A stretch of DNA of 64,000 nucleotides from Arachnopeziza araneosa (GCA_003988855.1 QYAI01000056.1:124001-188000); one strand, 5' to 3'; shown: positions 1 to 12,609, numbered from the stretch's first letter. Made by a program: numbers and translations. The notes: generated by a model not told the origin, from the sequence alone.

Positions 1-733
1 TCGAAGATTCGGTTGAGCAGGGGAGAGACTCAAGCCCAATAAATGTTCAGCTTGGCTGGGCCGGAGATCCTAGTCAACCAAGGCGGTCTCAAATCCTCTC
101 GGTGAGACTCAGGCAACGGTCTCGGCAACACTTACGTAGATTGTCAGCATTGCTTTCTGGTTCCTAGCATGGGGGCCGATGGAATCAACAAGCCACAAAA
201 TAAGATACGGTTACGAGATCGTATTTTTGACTGCAAAAGTGCAGCTAAATATAGTCACAAAAGATTTTGATAAAGCCTTACAGGATATCAAGGGTGCCTA
301 ATATGACTGCCAGCCTCAATAGACTGACTGGAAATTTCTTGGTGATGATGGCGGCCGGAAATACATTGATTCGAGAGATCGGACTATTTTTCTTTGGGAC
401 GAGTGTAGAGACTTTCTATCAACTAAGGTATGATGAAATCTCACGCAGATTTTGCATCGTAGTGTTTGTGCCACGTGATCTAGATTGAGCCTTTACTTAC
501 CATGCAGTGCACTTTAACTACAGTCTACTCAGACAATTCACCAAATATAGCTTCAATTACTATGAGATTTTTATGCTATTTGTAGTAGAGGCATTTCTTT
601 GGAGAAGCATGAAGTCATCGTGTCACATGTCAGATTAACGCATGGACCCAGACAAAGTTGTAGCGACCAAAGTGGGCGAGATAACATCTCTACCAAGAAC
701 CTCAATAGAAGATCCTCTACTTGCTAGCCTGGT
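1..733. other. Upstream noncoding region
   Basis: I see no convincing gene. The only open stretch of note (267-488, plus) is short and has no recognisable motif. The region lies 5' of the NLR-like gene that starts at 734 and probably holds its promoter and leader. Confidence 0.5.
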
Positions 734-3700
734 ATGACTTCTAGGGGTTTCCGGTCGCTTATCCACCGCCGTAAGAAAGATGGAGCGACTGAAGCTGGCG
801 AGCCTTCATCGAAGTACGGCTTCTTCTTCCTCAATGAACAACATTTTCAAGATATCGTCAAAGCAGGAGATGCAAGATATCCGGTTGACATTTTTGCGAT
901 ACATGGTATCAATGGCGATCCTTATGATAGTTGGACACACCGGAATGGGAAAATGTGGCTTCGAGACTTCCTACCTGAGCTGCTGCCTGGTGCTCGGATC
1001 TTCACATTTGGCTATCCCTCAGAAGTGACCTTTACTCTATCGACAGGGAAGCTGGAAGACTTTGCAAGATCATTTTTAGAGGGACTAAATTGTGTGAGAC
1101 GCTCGTCGGAAGTATGATGGCAACCACCTACTATTACTACCTCGTGAATTTTCTGATATCTATACAAGGAGCTATCACGAGGTATCATTTTCATCTGCCA
1201 TAGTATGGGTGGCATCGTAGCGAAGCAGGTATTGCAGTCGTCAGACAAGGCGTTTGTATTTTCATTCCTAACCTTTAAGTAGGCACTTGTGACCGCTGTG
1301 ATAGATGCCGAAGACTACGCAAACATCCGAGATTCCGTTATTGGAATTCTCTTTCTAGGCACACCTCATCGAGGCTCATCGTCAATCCAGTTACCTCAAC
1401 TACTGGCCAGTATAGCGAATATGGCATTGACTGGCACTTCGAGATTTACGGGCAAGATGAGAGCTGATCTCATCAAGTCTTTGGAAAAAGACTCTGGTAT
1501 CTTGGAAGCTCTTTCTACAAATTTCAGAAACTCGGCATCAAATATTAAGATTGTTTCTTTCATCGAACAAAAGACATCCCCCCCATTTAACCAAAGAGCG
1601 AGTTTTTCCCTCTGATATTACTTGTAAGTATGCTTGACTAATTGATCCTGCTAGGTCGTGGATGAAGTAAGTGGAGTCATGGCTTTTCCAAAAGAAACCA
1701 TCGTTCCCATGGACGGCTGTGATCATGAAACTATATGCAGATTTGCAGACATCACAAGCGCTAGCTATCAGAAAGTCGCTTCTCATCTTGAAATATTAGC
1801 AAAATGTCAGTTTATTCAAACGGCTTCCACTGAGTTGTGTCATTCTCTTCATTTATGGGTATTGGAGAAACGATAGGCGACTCAGTCAACCAAATTCGAT
1901 CTAAGCCTGTTTTTCGATAAAAACACTTTCATTCTTCGTCTTACTTAGATTCAAGAAACTAACCTCTTGTTCCTAGCATCCGCAGACTCCCGCAACCTAG
2001 CACCACCATCGCAGACAATGCTCTTCACGGTGCCCTTTGAACAAGACTCAAAGTTCATTGGCCGAGAAGATATTATAACAGAGATTAATAGAAGATTTGG
2101 AGCCCAAAGTCGAGTTGCGCTAGCAGGAATTGGTGGGGTTGGGTGTGTTTCTCTGGCAATAATAGAGCCTGAACTAATATTTACTCCAGGAAATCCCAGA
2201 TCGCCATCGAATATTGCTACAGATTTCGAAGCGAGTATCCTAAAAAGCACGTCTTCTGGATACATGCCAGTACTATCTCCAGGATTGATCAAGCTTATAA
2301 GGATATTGCACGAAGGCTTGACATACCTGGCTACAATGATCCAAATCTTAACACATTTCAACTAGTGTCAGAATGGCTTAAAGACGATGCACATGGAGGT
2401 TGGTTGTTAATATTAGACAATGCCGATGATATGGAAGTCTTTTTCTCCAGCAAAAAAAATCCTTCATCAATGAATAGCGAACAGAATATGCCGCTAGTCA
2501 ATTACCTTCCTCACAGTAGCAATGGCTTGATGTTAATCACAACAAGAGACAAGCGGGTAGGAGAAAGTCTAGCAAACAGAGAGAAAGTAGTCAAAATTGA
2601 GTCGATGGCTGGCCAAGAATCAGAAGACCTCTTTTGGTCAAAATTTAAGGATGAAAATATTTTGGACAAGACCCAAGCCACCGAACTTCTCGAGAATCTG
2701 GAGTATCTCCCTCTGGCAATTACTCAAGCGGCAGCCTATATCAACGAAAATAGTATTACAATCCAAGAATACCTTGAGACTTTACGCACAGAAGATTCTG
2801 AATTTCAAGATCTTTTGAGTGAGAACCTGGTAGATCTCAGGAGGGACTTTGAGAGCCAAACCTCTGTTATTCGAACATGGAAAGTGTCATTTGACCAAAT
2901 CAAAAAGCAAAAACCTCGTGCAGCTGATATGCTATCTCTCATGTCTGTTTTGGATCGGCAAGGGATTCCAAAGACGCTTCTGTATCGAGATGGAGAGTCA
3001 AGAACCGAGTTTACCACTGCACTTGGGACTTTACAGGCTTTTTCGTTAATCTCTGCAGAGAAAGGCGGAGCAAGCTTCGAGATGCATCGGCTCGTCCAGG
3101 TGTCAACTCAAAGATGCCTTGAATTGCAGGGTGAAATGGAAACATGGCGACAGGAGTCGCTGAGAGTAATAGAAGCTGTGTTTCCATCAGGCCGAGTTGA
3201 AACAAGGGCGGAATGTGAAATTTTATACCCACATGCACAAGCTGTAACTCGTCACGTCTTTACAGAGAACTCCGATCTAATTAGACGCGCAAACATCCTT
3301 GAAAGAATGTCTTGTTACGATGATCTACAAGGACAGTATGGCCTCAGCTACGAAAAAAGATTAGACACGCTTTCAATGCGAATAAAAGCCCTACCTCCCT
3401 TACATTTAGACACAATACTGTGCAGACACAACATCGCCATCGCCCTTTTTGAAACGGGCAATTACAATGCGGCTGAGCAGATGGCCAGGACAGCTGTCGA
3501 GGAAATTGAGAAAGTATCAGTTGCTAAGGATCCTATCAAATTTCAGTTCAAATACGTCCTTGCGATGGTGCTTGAAAAACTAGAAAAGAATGAGGCTGCT
3601 GAGGAGATACTCAGTCAAATACTTGGGCCTCAAATAGAGGCTTTAGGTCATACAGATCCTCATACATTAGAAACCCAAAACGTCCTCGCAGTAGTACTTC

Positions 3701-4614
3701 GCAAACAGGGCAAGTACGAAGCGGCTGAGCAGATGCGCCGGCAAATACTCAAATCAATCGAAAAAACCTCCACCTCAGAATCCCTAGCTGTGCAACGTCA
3801 CAAAGAAAATCTTGCACTTATACTTCGGAAACGGGGTAAGTATGAGGAGGCCGAAAAATTGAACCGCGAGACACTTCAGTATTTCGAGCAAACTTATGGC
3901 CCGAAGCATCCATATACCCTCAAGAGTCAAAATAACCTTGCTGTTACGCTGTCTGTGCAAAGCAAGCATGAACAGGCAGAGAGTTTACACCGCAAAACGC
4001 TGGAGTTACGAGAGGAAGTATTAGGTTTGAAACATCCGGACACCCTAGTTGGCATGCATGATCTTGCATATATACTTGATAACCAAGACAAGAACGAAGA
4101 AGCTGAGAGTTTGTATCGCAAAACACTAAAGTTACAAGAGCAAGTGCTAGGTTCAACACATCCAGACACACTAGCAAGCGTGGATAATCTTGCATTTGTA
4201 CTTTATAAGCAAGACAAGTACGAAGAATCTGAAGGGTTATATCGCAAAACACTAGAATTACGAGAGCAAGTGTTGGGGTTGGAACATCCGGACACCCTAG
4301 CGAGCATGAATAATGTTGCAATTACACTTGAGAGACAAGACAAGTACGAGCAGGCCGAGAGTTTGTTTCGCAAAACATTGGAGTTACGGGAGCAAGTATT
4401 GGGTTTAACAGATTTGAACACTTTAAGGAGTAAGTCTAATCTTGCAAATTATCTCTATCATCAAGACAAGTACGAAGAAGCCGAGAGTTTGTTTCGCAAA
4501 ACACTAGAGCTACAAGATCAGGTGTTGGGTTCTGAACATCCGGATACGCTGCGGAGTAGAGCAGCCCTCTCTGTATTTCTTGAGTGGAAAGACCAAAGGA
4601 CACATGCCGAATGA
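734..4614 (+). CDS. NLR-like STAND protein: alpha/beta hydrolase, NB-ARC, TPR
   Basis: This is a fungal NLR-type signal-transducing ATPase, a family linked to nonself recognition and regulated cell death. The N-terminal serine-hydrolase domain shows AIHGINGDPYDSW, the nucleophile elbow CHSMGG, FLGTPHRG and a candidate catalytic His in DGCDHETICR. The NB-ARC domain has a P-loop GIGGVGKS split by an intron, Walker B WLLILDNADD, ITTRDKR, EYLPLAITQAA and an MHD-like MHRLVQ. About nine or ten 42-residue kinesin-light-chain-type TPRs follow. My introns are 1112-1168, 1229-1282, 1602-1654, 1806-1976 and 2143-2189, and all but the third join in phase. The frame breaks around a C7 run at 1578-1584, with a stop at 1613-1615. 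One base fewer in the C7 run plus intron 1602-1654 would give a continuous frame of about 1165 residues. This may be an assembly error or a mild mutation. ATG 734 is the first ATG of the hydrolase frame. Confidence 0.85.
3975..4604 (+). repeat. 126-bp in-frame tandem repeats coding TPR units
   Basis: Five consecutive units start near 3975, 4101, 4227, 4353 and 4479 with an exact 126-base (42-residue) period. They repeat the pattern AES-[LY/LF]-RKTLEL..QVLG..HPDTL, ending in DKYE. Their nucleotide similarity is far higher than that of the older units upstream (3460-3970), which suggests recent duplication or ongoing homogenisation. Confidence 0.9.
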
Positions 4615-5078
4615 TGAGAATGATTCTTGAATATCTGATTCAGGGTGAATTTGCAAAGATGCAATCAGATAGGATTCAATGCAGAAGGGGATATTGAATG
4701 TAGAGAGCTATTTACAGATATGCATGTATGCTACGTTTTAGGAAATACAGGAGTCTTTTATTTGTTGTATAATGTTTGAGATTCACTCCATATTCTTCCA
4801 GGCATTGATAAAATTCAGAATAATCAAGCTATCAGTGAATTTCTTTGACCATCACGCTTAAAACTTCAGAGACACCCATCCAAGTGCTTTGAACTCCGTA
4901 TGCACCACGACCAGACCCGCAACAGTAACGTTTCCTCCTAAATTAAGCTTAATGAAGTCCCTGACCCCCAAACTTTCTTCTTGATAGCTCTTTTTAAGAT
5001 ACTGGGAAAGAAATATAACATTTATTTTAATCTCCCTCGACAGCAACGTCGATTAAATTCAGATGAGATATTAGTATA
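4615..5078. other. Convergent intergenic spacer
   Basis: This AT-rich spacer lies between the plus-strand NLR gene and the minus-strand gene ending at 5079. I see no gene in it. It presumably contains both 3' untranslated regions. Confidence 0.5.
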
Positions 5079-7390
5079 TCATCTATCTCCTGCAATTCCA
5101 AAAACAGCCGCGCCAGTGACCAGCGGTGCAGGCCTCTGCTCAGAAGGCATATTCCAGATCTTCCATTTCTTTTTCACCACCTGTTGCAACTGTATACTTC
5201 TGCTATCCCAACGACAAAGGTGCTCCTGATCAACTATACAGCCAGTAAACATGTCACCTCTCAATGCCCAAGTCTGGTCATCGTCGATGCTGAATGGTTG
5301 CTCGCCAGCGACGCCAAGATCCCATCCTACTCGATCAATGAGCCCTTGCCAGGCTTTCATGCCTGAAGGTGTCTTCATAACGGTGATACTGCTTCCAGCC
5401 GCTGGCTCTTCTACCATATCGAGGTATTGAGTTGCTAACAGTTTCCCTGGTTTGGATGATTCTCGAGTCCTGTTGGCTTCACAAATATTTGCGTGGAGTG
5501 TTGCCAGGACGGTGCTTAGAATAATATCTCCATCTGAGTCACCTTTGTATAAGATCTGCACATCTTAGAGTTAGTGAAGTTCTAATCAGAAATCACGAAA
5601 AGAGTATTTGGAAAATTCACTTACCGTACCACCTTTCCCGCGTAATGCTGCTAGAGCCGCAGCGGCGCCATCTACCGATGGCGTAGCATAAGGTACTAGG
5701 ATCAGGGAAGGATCAACCCCAAGAACCGTATTATAATAGCTATGGCTCATATGTAGAACGAGGCTAAGCTTAGGGACAAGCTAACTACGGTCAACTTCCG
5801 CATCATACACCAAAGCAATATCATGGGCCATTTTCATCAGAGCCATTGCATAGATATTCTCCCTTCCAAAATGCTGCACGTTGTTGACAAATTTAAACGT
5901 TGCTCCACCTTGGACATTCAGTGGAACTGCTATACTTGTGCCAATTGTTCCGAGTGCGTTGACCTCATTGAGGTGCAGAGATCGGGACTTGGTGGAAAAC
6001 GGCCTGCTGAATCGAACCTTGTTGTTTAGTTCTTTTGTACCTAGCAAGATTTTAGCCTCGTTCCACCATCCAAGTATACATTTGGTGTTTCTCAGAGTCT
6101 CATAATCTGTTGTTCGGAACCAATCCCCTTTTGTAGAACGAAGATTATACGGGTCAATAAGTTCAAGCTCGCTCTCGCCCTTACTCGGATCAGTACACTC
6201 CAGATGCCAAAGAATATAGTCTTTGTCTCTAACAAGAGGAATCAAAGCAGTAAAGAAGCCGCTAAGAACGATACCAGGTGATGGAGCAGACTTCGCACTC
6301 GATGCGTTGCTTATGTTGACAGCGGTTGCATTAGGACTGTTTTCAAAACCTCCATGTATTATTGGCTTATCTTGCCAAGGGATTATGGTAATTGTCTCAG
6401 TAGACGCTAGATGTATTATAAGGTTGAAAGGGATTTCAAGGCCGCAGATAGGTCCTCCAAAAATGTAAGGACCGCCGTCGCTGACCACGATTGGAGTGGG
6501 GGAGAAAAGGTCGATCCAACATGAAGAGCTAATAACACTATTTAAATGCTGTAAACTAGTAATAGACCATATATCAAAAACTTTGTCGTACGTTAAACAA
6601 TTTAGAGGTTCGGAGATATGAACCTGTGGACTAATCTGAGTCGAGATTGCTAGATCACCTCCAACTTTGGCATCGGCCATTGAACCCGAAGGTTAACACC
6701 AAAGAGCTTGACAGATACTCAATAACGATCTTGATTGCGCGTGAAACCAGTAATCGTGTTCCTCCGAAGCAAGAACGACGTATTTCTCTAACAGTAAGAG
6801 CTGATAAGTCTTTCCATTTTCTTCACCTAACACATACGTAGTTTTAAAAAACTTGGATGTGGGAGTGTTATATCATCCTGTCTGTCGTTTTCAGTGGCAC
6901 GCATTAGCGCTTCAATGACGAGATCAAGAATCAGCTGTCTGGCCTTTTCAATCCGACCATACTTTTTTTTTGTAACATAGTGTTCCAGTGTTGTAGTTTC
7001 GAACCGGCCATCAAGGCCAACAACACGACCACCAATCCCTACAATAAGCAAAGTGTTTCAAAAACTAGCTGCTTTCTCAGCTGTATTTAGTTGGCCGGCA
7101 GGGTCAGCGCCTTGATACCACTCCCGAAAAACTTTTGGCGCTTCCCATCTGCACACTGACAGGGGGTCATTCTCTGAAAGTCTGAGAAGATTTCGAAGAG
7201 AGTGCTCTAGCACATTTGCTGTAGTTTCCTTTGAGGGTGAGGGTGAAAGGTGCGAGACACATGGTTGCCTACGAGGCTGAGACCGTACCATCCTAAATGG
7301 CATGAAAAAGCAACCTTTACCTGCATGACGCCTGGCCTGCCGCTTTTGTTCGCTCATAGAGATAGGCGAACAAAGACTAGACCAATGCAA
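5079..7390 (-). pseudogene. Uncharacterised fungal protein, interrupted
   Basis: Function unknown. The coding pieces are 7058-7390, 5781-7051 and 5079-5780. The last is split by a clean intron at 5556-5624 (donor GTAAGT, phase 0 on both sides). The reading frame runs through 5781-5783, where TAG interrupts a context reading DRS-stop-LVPKLSLVLHMSHSYY. From memory, related fungal proteins have Trp here (SWLVPKLSLLLHM), so this looks like TGG to TAG. A second in-frame TGA lies near 7066-7068, between the N-terminal piece and a block reading GIGGRVVGLDGRFETTT. I found no intron that removes it in phase. The rest is well preserved, so decay is recent or the sequence is a mutant allele. I do not recognise an enzyme domain. 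The N-terminal piece may belong to another gene. Confidence 0.6.
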
Positions 7391-9166
7391 TTGTTGTCGA
7401 TTTCCAGAATGCTGTCACTTTTAGACAATATTTTAGTAAAACATAGAACATTATTTTTTGAATGGCATGGCTTAGATCTACACCCGAAATACCCATTCTC
7501 TCACATCAAAACCTCAAGTCCAGCTAGCATAGCCGCTTCATGCATCCTCTTGCTCCAATGCAACTCTGGTCCTGCAAAGTTTCTCTTACCTGCTTCTGCT
7601 TCTTTTCCTCTCTTCATTATATATCCTACTTGGTAGCCAGATAAGAACCTACCACTATCTTTTAATAGTGAACCTTACTATCCTCCAAACTCAATGTTAA
7701 GCCCAAGCTATTCACTATTCAGTACGACATACCTACCTAGTAAGTAGGTTTCACATAACGGATCGCAATTTCTTTCTATATAAATCTGCTCCATCCAGGA
7801 TTCAAGATCCGGAGATACGGTCCGTCAACCAAAGACCCCTGATGGGAATGAAAAAGATACCAAGGACGAGCGAAAGAAAGTCGGGAGCGATGCGAATAGA
7901 AAGATGGCGTGGATAGTGTGTGGAAGTGGTGAAGTTGAGAAGTTTGTTCTGAGGATGAAGGGATGTTTGTCATTGTTAGCGAAGTATTTACAAAGGGGAA
8001 GTGTTGTCAAGAATAGCATTATTTTCGAGTAAATTACTGCTGTCAAGGATACAATTTTCTACAAACTCCAACTGACTCTCGATATCTACCTCCCATGACC
8101 TTCTCCTTCCTGCTATAATCATCATCCAACCTCCGCAAATTCAGGACTATATCGTTCGATCTCTCTAATTATCTTCGGGGTATGATCCAGCTCCCCATAG
8201 TGCTGTTTAAATACCTGCATAACCAACTCTAGGTGATTGAAATAACAAGAGTTCGCCTTGAACGCATAATTATTCACATCCTCACAAATCCAAATCAGAC
8301 ACATCTAGACTTGAGTATAATTACCGTACTGGAATTATTCCAATTGCGTAGTCCAGGCTTCATTGCTCTCGTTCAAACAGGCCAAAGTAGATGGAGCAAA
8401 AGAGACGGGGGCTGGAGTGGCATGTTGTGGTTGGATGGGACTGGATTGGTAGAAGGTAGGAAACGATAGAGGAGAAAGAAGGGAAACTGGTTTGGAGAGG
8501 ACAAGGAATTTATAAAGAGGAGAGAGAAGAGGGATGGAAGAGGGAATTGCTGTCGAGGATATAATTACTATCAAGGAGACAATCACCATCAAATAAAGAA
8601 TACTCGCCAAGAAAACTGTAATAATCACCAACCCTCCACCCACCTCTTTCACACCCCGTCATGCTTTCCCATTTCAAAATCACCCCTAACCATCAAAGCC
8701 GCTCCATCTCCCTATAAAACCTCCCCGCCTTCATCAACTCCTCGACTCTCTACTACCAGCATTGAAAACCTCCTCCAGCTACCAAGATAAATATCTCAAA
8801 AGCCAACTCGGCTCCCGTCTACCTTTCCAGATCAAATCTGTCCTCATATACCTATCCTTGTGCGCAGTTGTGTTATTCAGCGCAAATCTTCAAGATTCTT
8901 GGTAGTTTTTCAAGTTTTTCGCGCAGGGAGATGGATGGTGCTCCGTGTAAGTTGAGTATGGAGGTGGATTTGTCTTGTGGTTATTGTGCGCGGGTGGGTG
9001 ATGTGAGATATAGATGAGGAGATGGGGGAGGTGATGGGGATGGGGATGGGATTTGAGCGAGTGAATGGAAGTGAAGTGAATGCAAGTGAAGTGAATGGAA
9101 TAGGTAACATACTCTTCTTTTGAATATCAACGATATATAAATCCCTAAACCCCGCAAGCCACGCAG
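7391..9166. other. Intergenic region
   Basis: No gene is supported. Open frames here are short, overlap on both strands and lack motifs. From about 8640 the sequence becomes pyrimidine-rich (runs of CTCC and CATC on the plus strand), which may be promoter-type DNA for a neighbouring transcript. Purine-rich GTGA/GGAT stretches follow at 8980-9080. Confidence 0.4.
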
Positions 9167-9249
9167 CAAACAAAAACAAAAACAAAAACAAAAACAAAAA
9201 CAAAAACAAAAACAAAAACAAAAACAAAAACAAAAACAAAAACAAAAAC
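9167..9249. repeat. (AAAAAC)n microsatellite
   Basis: About 13 perfect copies of the hexamer AAAAAC on the plus strand. Both apparent minus-strand proteins across it (alternating FLFLF and CFCFC) are artefacts of the repeat. Confidence 0.97.
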
Positions 9250-10859
9250 CCATTTACGACGAAACAAGTCTTTGCTCGACCTCTCCTCCCACTCCATTCG
9301 AGGCGAGCGAGCCAATTTCGTAACCGGCGCTCGTGAAGATATGACAACAGAGCAAGAAAACAACAACAAAAGATATCTTTCGGCAGAGACTGGAGATGAG
9401 AGGTCGTGACAACCTGGTACCCTCCTGTATCAGACCGAGTAGAGATTTGGATCGTTGGAGTTGTGTGATTTGAGTCTCTCTCCCACTCTCATAAACAGCG
9501 CCTCAAACCCCTCCTCCGCCGCCATCTGACAATCACGTCCATAGGCCCCCTTCTAGCCACCCTAACCGGCCCACTGATCTGGGACCGGCGCCTGGCCGCG
9601 CATCTCCTCCAACGCCCTGCCCTCGCCAAGATGCAGTGCTCTGCTACTCTGGGCGGCCAGCTCAGCTCTCTCCTTCCTCAACTCCTGGTACACGCTGAAA
9701 CTGTTAGCAATACTGGGTTCCCCGCTACGAGGGCATCTATCCAACACGATGGCCAGGACGGCCGCGTCTTCGGTGGCCTAGGCGGCACCCTGAGCGTGGG
9801 ATGGCAGGAGTCGCCGAGTTTCCTCCCGCAGACCTCGTCTTCAGGGATAGGGTTGAGCATCTCCCTATCCACACGGCCCAATCCACTGTCCGAATGATCC
9901 TCTGTCAAATGTCAATATTGATCCGAGTTAGCCGAGAGGAACTCGGGTCTGAGACCAGATCACGTGTCAGATTGGATGTTTGAACATGAGAAACGGTATA
10001 CCAGCTCCAACAATCAAAATATGGCTATTCTTGTCCATTTTGAGATTGGGAAGATCGGAAATCGATCAGAAATAGGAATTCAATATGATACCAACTCCTG
10101 GTGAGTTTCCCGGTATGACATCTAGACGGGATCCACCGACTGGCAAACAATGACAAACTCCCGTCCTCAACTCGAGGATTTGGATTGATTGAGATACAGA
10201 GAACGAGATTGAGAATGAATGGAAAAGACGTCAAAGAAAGAACGAACGAGATGTACCCCTACGGCGATAGGAGAGGGCCCTCATCTCCATCTAGACTTGG
10301 CGTCGAGCGGCACTGGCCCTCAGGACTTTTTCATGAGCCAAAGATGCGGAAAGCTTGTCGGCAGATTAACACGAACTGACATGGAGAAGAGATGGCTAAG
10401 GTCATGTGATGTTAGGATGAAGTCACGTTTTCTGCGTGAGATTTTATCCCGGCGGGGATCACGGAAAAATCTTCGCGAGGACCCTGAAACCGAGGGCATG
10501 GTGAGTTTATCCGGAAAATCCATTCGGTCAAAAATAATGATTAATTGAAGCCATCATATTCCCGAGCCAAGATGGAAATATTGTCTCGTCTGATTACTGT
10601 ATGTCTCGCATGGTTTTGAGACAGGCCGAGGCTGGTGGTGCTCTCAGTCGGTCCTTTCCTTCTGATGCGGCCGAACTATGTCCGGAATCCACAACGAGGC
10701 CGTCACTGCCTTTACGAACCGTCTCCTTGCAGCTGAGGGTCGGTCCGACTGAGGAACTAATCCGTCGTTTCGTGGCTGGTTGTTGTTGTTCTTGTTGTTG
10801 CTGTTGAGGACATGTCGCGGCTGTTGATCCAACGTCGACGGCATTGATATCTCGTACTC
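9250..10859. other. Intergenic region with a weak gene candidate
   Basis: A minus-strand stretch at 9562-9747 reads like coding sequence (QELRKERAELAAQSSRAL). The same frame continues beyond two close stops into GAYGRDCQMAAEEGFEALF and a stop near 9414-9416. I could not find an intron that removes the stops, since the gap is too short. It may be a broken or missplit small gene, or chance. The remainder to 10859 has no supported gene. Confidence 0.25.
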
Positions 10860-11916
10860 TCAAGGTGGACCGAATACAGTGACAACTCCGTCTGTTCCAC
10901 CGCAACACCACTGCTCTCCCCTGCCATTCTCCTTCCATGCCACGCAGCTGATGACATTCTTCCTCTCCTTCTCCCTTCCGTCCGATCCAACTTTCTTCTT
11001 CCCATCGCCTTTCGATCCATCAACCCTGATTCGGTGAACCACTGTCCCGCTGACCGTGTCCCAAACTATCACCTCGCCATCCTCTCCTTGCACCTTCTCG
11101 TTGCCGCACAGCACCCACTGCTCATTGCCACCAAACGCACTCCAGAGTCGGTACTCCTCATTCTTCCACCCATCTCCCTTATACACCTTTAGACAGCCAC
11201 CTGTTTGAATATCCATCAAGCGAATCCCTCCCTCCGTACTGCCTACTAACAATCCCCTCCCATCTCTCGTCCCCTTCAAACTCGTCACCGGACCCCCAAT
11301 CACATCCGTACTCACCCTCCCCATCCTCACATCGTACCTCCTCACCCTCCCATCCGTGCTCCCAGCCCAGATATCACTCTCCTGAACCCAGAGACAACTC
11401 ACGCTATCCCTCGCATCTTCGAGGGTCATGACGGGTTTCCCACTCCCCGACTTCACATCCCAGATCTTGACCGTAGAATCAAAACTCCCGCTCACCAGGA
11501 GGCTATCACCTTCCCCCGCAAACGTCACCGCATTGATGCGCGCCGAGTGACCGTGAAAGCGCCGAGTGGTTTGAGCAGTGCCGACATCCCAGAGGAAGGC
11601 GCTGCGGTCACCGCCTGCAGAGGCAAAGGTCGCGTTGTCGGCTGCGACGCTGAGGGAGAGGACCTCATAGCCATGGGCGGAGTAGGATTGGATGAGTTGG
11701 GAGGGCTGGGTAGGAGAGGCGTTGGAGGAGCGCGAGGGGTTGTAGAGACGGATTGTACGGTCAGAAGAGCCGGTCAGGATGTAGGTACTCGGTGAGGAGG
11801 AGTAGGTGAGGGCATGAACTGGGCCTATGAATCCATCAGCTCTGTGACTGTCCTCGATCTGGATACATACCATTTGAGCCATGCAGCTGCGTCACGGCCT
11901 TGGAAGGAAACGTCAT
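10860..11916 (-). CDS. WD40-repeat protein, WDR83/MORG1-like
   Basis: A WD40 beta-propeller of about 336 residues, close to the usual length of WDR83/MORG1. That protein is a scaffold associated with MAPK signalling and with the spliceosome. Visible blades include GPVHALTYSS...ILTGSSDRTIRLYN, GYEVLSLS...FASAGGDRSAFLWD, GHSARINAVTF...LVSGSFDSTVKIWD and a terminal CCGGTDGVVTVFGPP. The true start is the ATG at 11914-11916 (MTFPSKAVTQLHGSNG). A 46-base intron at 11825-11870 (GTATGT...ATAG) joins the first exon to PVHALTY in phase. Reading on from a downstream ATG instead would translate the intron. The assignment to WDR83 rests on overall pattern and length. Another small WD40 protein is possible. 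Confidence 0.85.
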
Positions 11917-12282
11917 GAGGCTGACGATAGAGGTCCCAAGCTCAGCCTTGCAAGAGGGAGATTGATACCCGGTGGGTCAATCTCAGAAGAGGCACTAGGA
12001 CCAAAACGGCAGCGGATTGGGACCCGCTCCCGATGTATAGCCGAGCCGCCCCTTTTTCCCTCACCAGCCACTCACTTCACAGTGCCCTTTGCTTTCTCCT
12101 CCTTTTCCCTCTCTGTCCCCACGGCCGGGCTCCTATTCAGGCAAGTCGACTTTCCCAGGGCGCCTCAGCACGCCCAATCTTCCGAGCGCACCAGTCAGGT
12201 CTGGTGCAGGAGCAAGACGACACTGCACAGTGTGCACCGCGCGCAACCTTGGCTCGTCTTCCCTCGTTGGCTGGTGCTGATG

Positions 12283-12440
12283 CTCTTGGGCTCTTGGGCT
12301 CTTGGGCTCTTGGTCTCTTGGTCTCTTGGTCTCTTGGTCTCTCTGTCTCTTGGTCTCTCCGTCTCTTGGTCTCTCCGTCTCTCCGTCTCTTGGTCTCTTG
12401 GTCTCTCCGTCTCTTGGTCTCTTGGTCTCTCCGTCTCTCC
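12283..12440. repeat. 8-bp minisatellite, CTTGG(G/T)CT / CTCCGTCT
   Basis: About 19-20 tandem octamers. They begin as CTTGGGCT, become CTTGGTCT and then alternate with CTCCGTCT. All three frames stay open on both strands, producing false proteins rich in RDQETK or SWSLGLLV. Confidence 0.95.
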
Positions 12441-12609
12441 TGTTCCCAACTTCCCCTTCCATCATAGCTGCCCCGCTGATCTGGCCCCGATCCAACGCCA
12501 TTACCAAACACCACGGGCTCGGACTGCCGAGCGGTAGGCTCCGTCCCCACGGCATGGCAGGCATCATCCCATGCCATGCCCGGCCGTCAAATCTTCTTAC
12601 GTCGGGAAA

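Noticed and set aside
1624..1654. A 31-base intron GTAAGT...CTAG in the NLR gene
   Set aside because: It is too short for the usual fungal minimum and does not repair the reading phase without a further indel.
7776..8046. Overlapping minus-strand frames near 7.8-8.0 kb
   Set aside because: Two frames of similar length overlap each other, with no motif or conserved-looking pattern.
9167..9370. Long minus-strand frames with FLFLFL and CFCFCF runs
   Set aside because: They are translations of the AAAAAC repeat. A hexamer array keeps frames open without selection.
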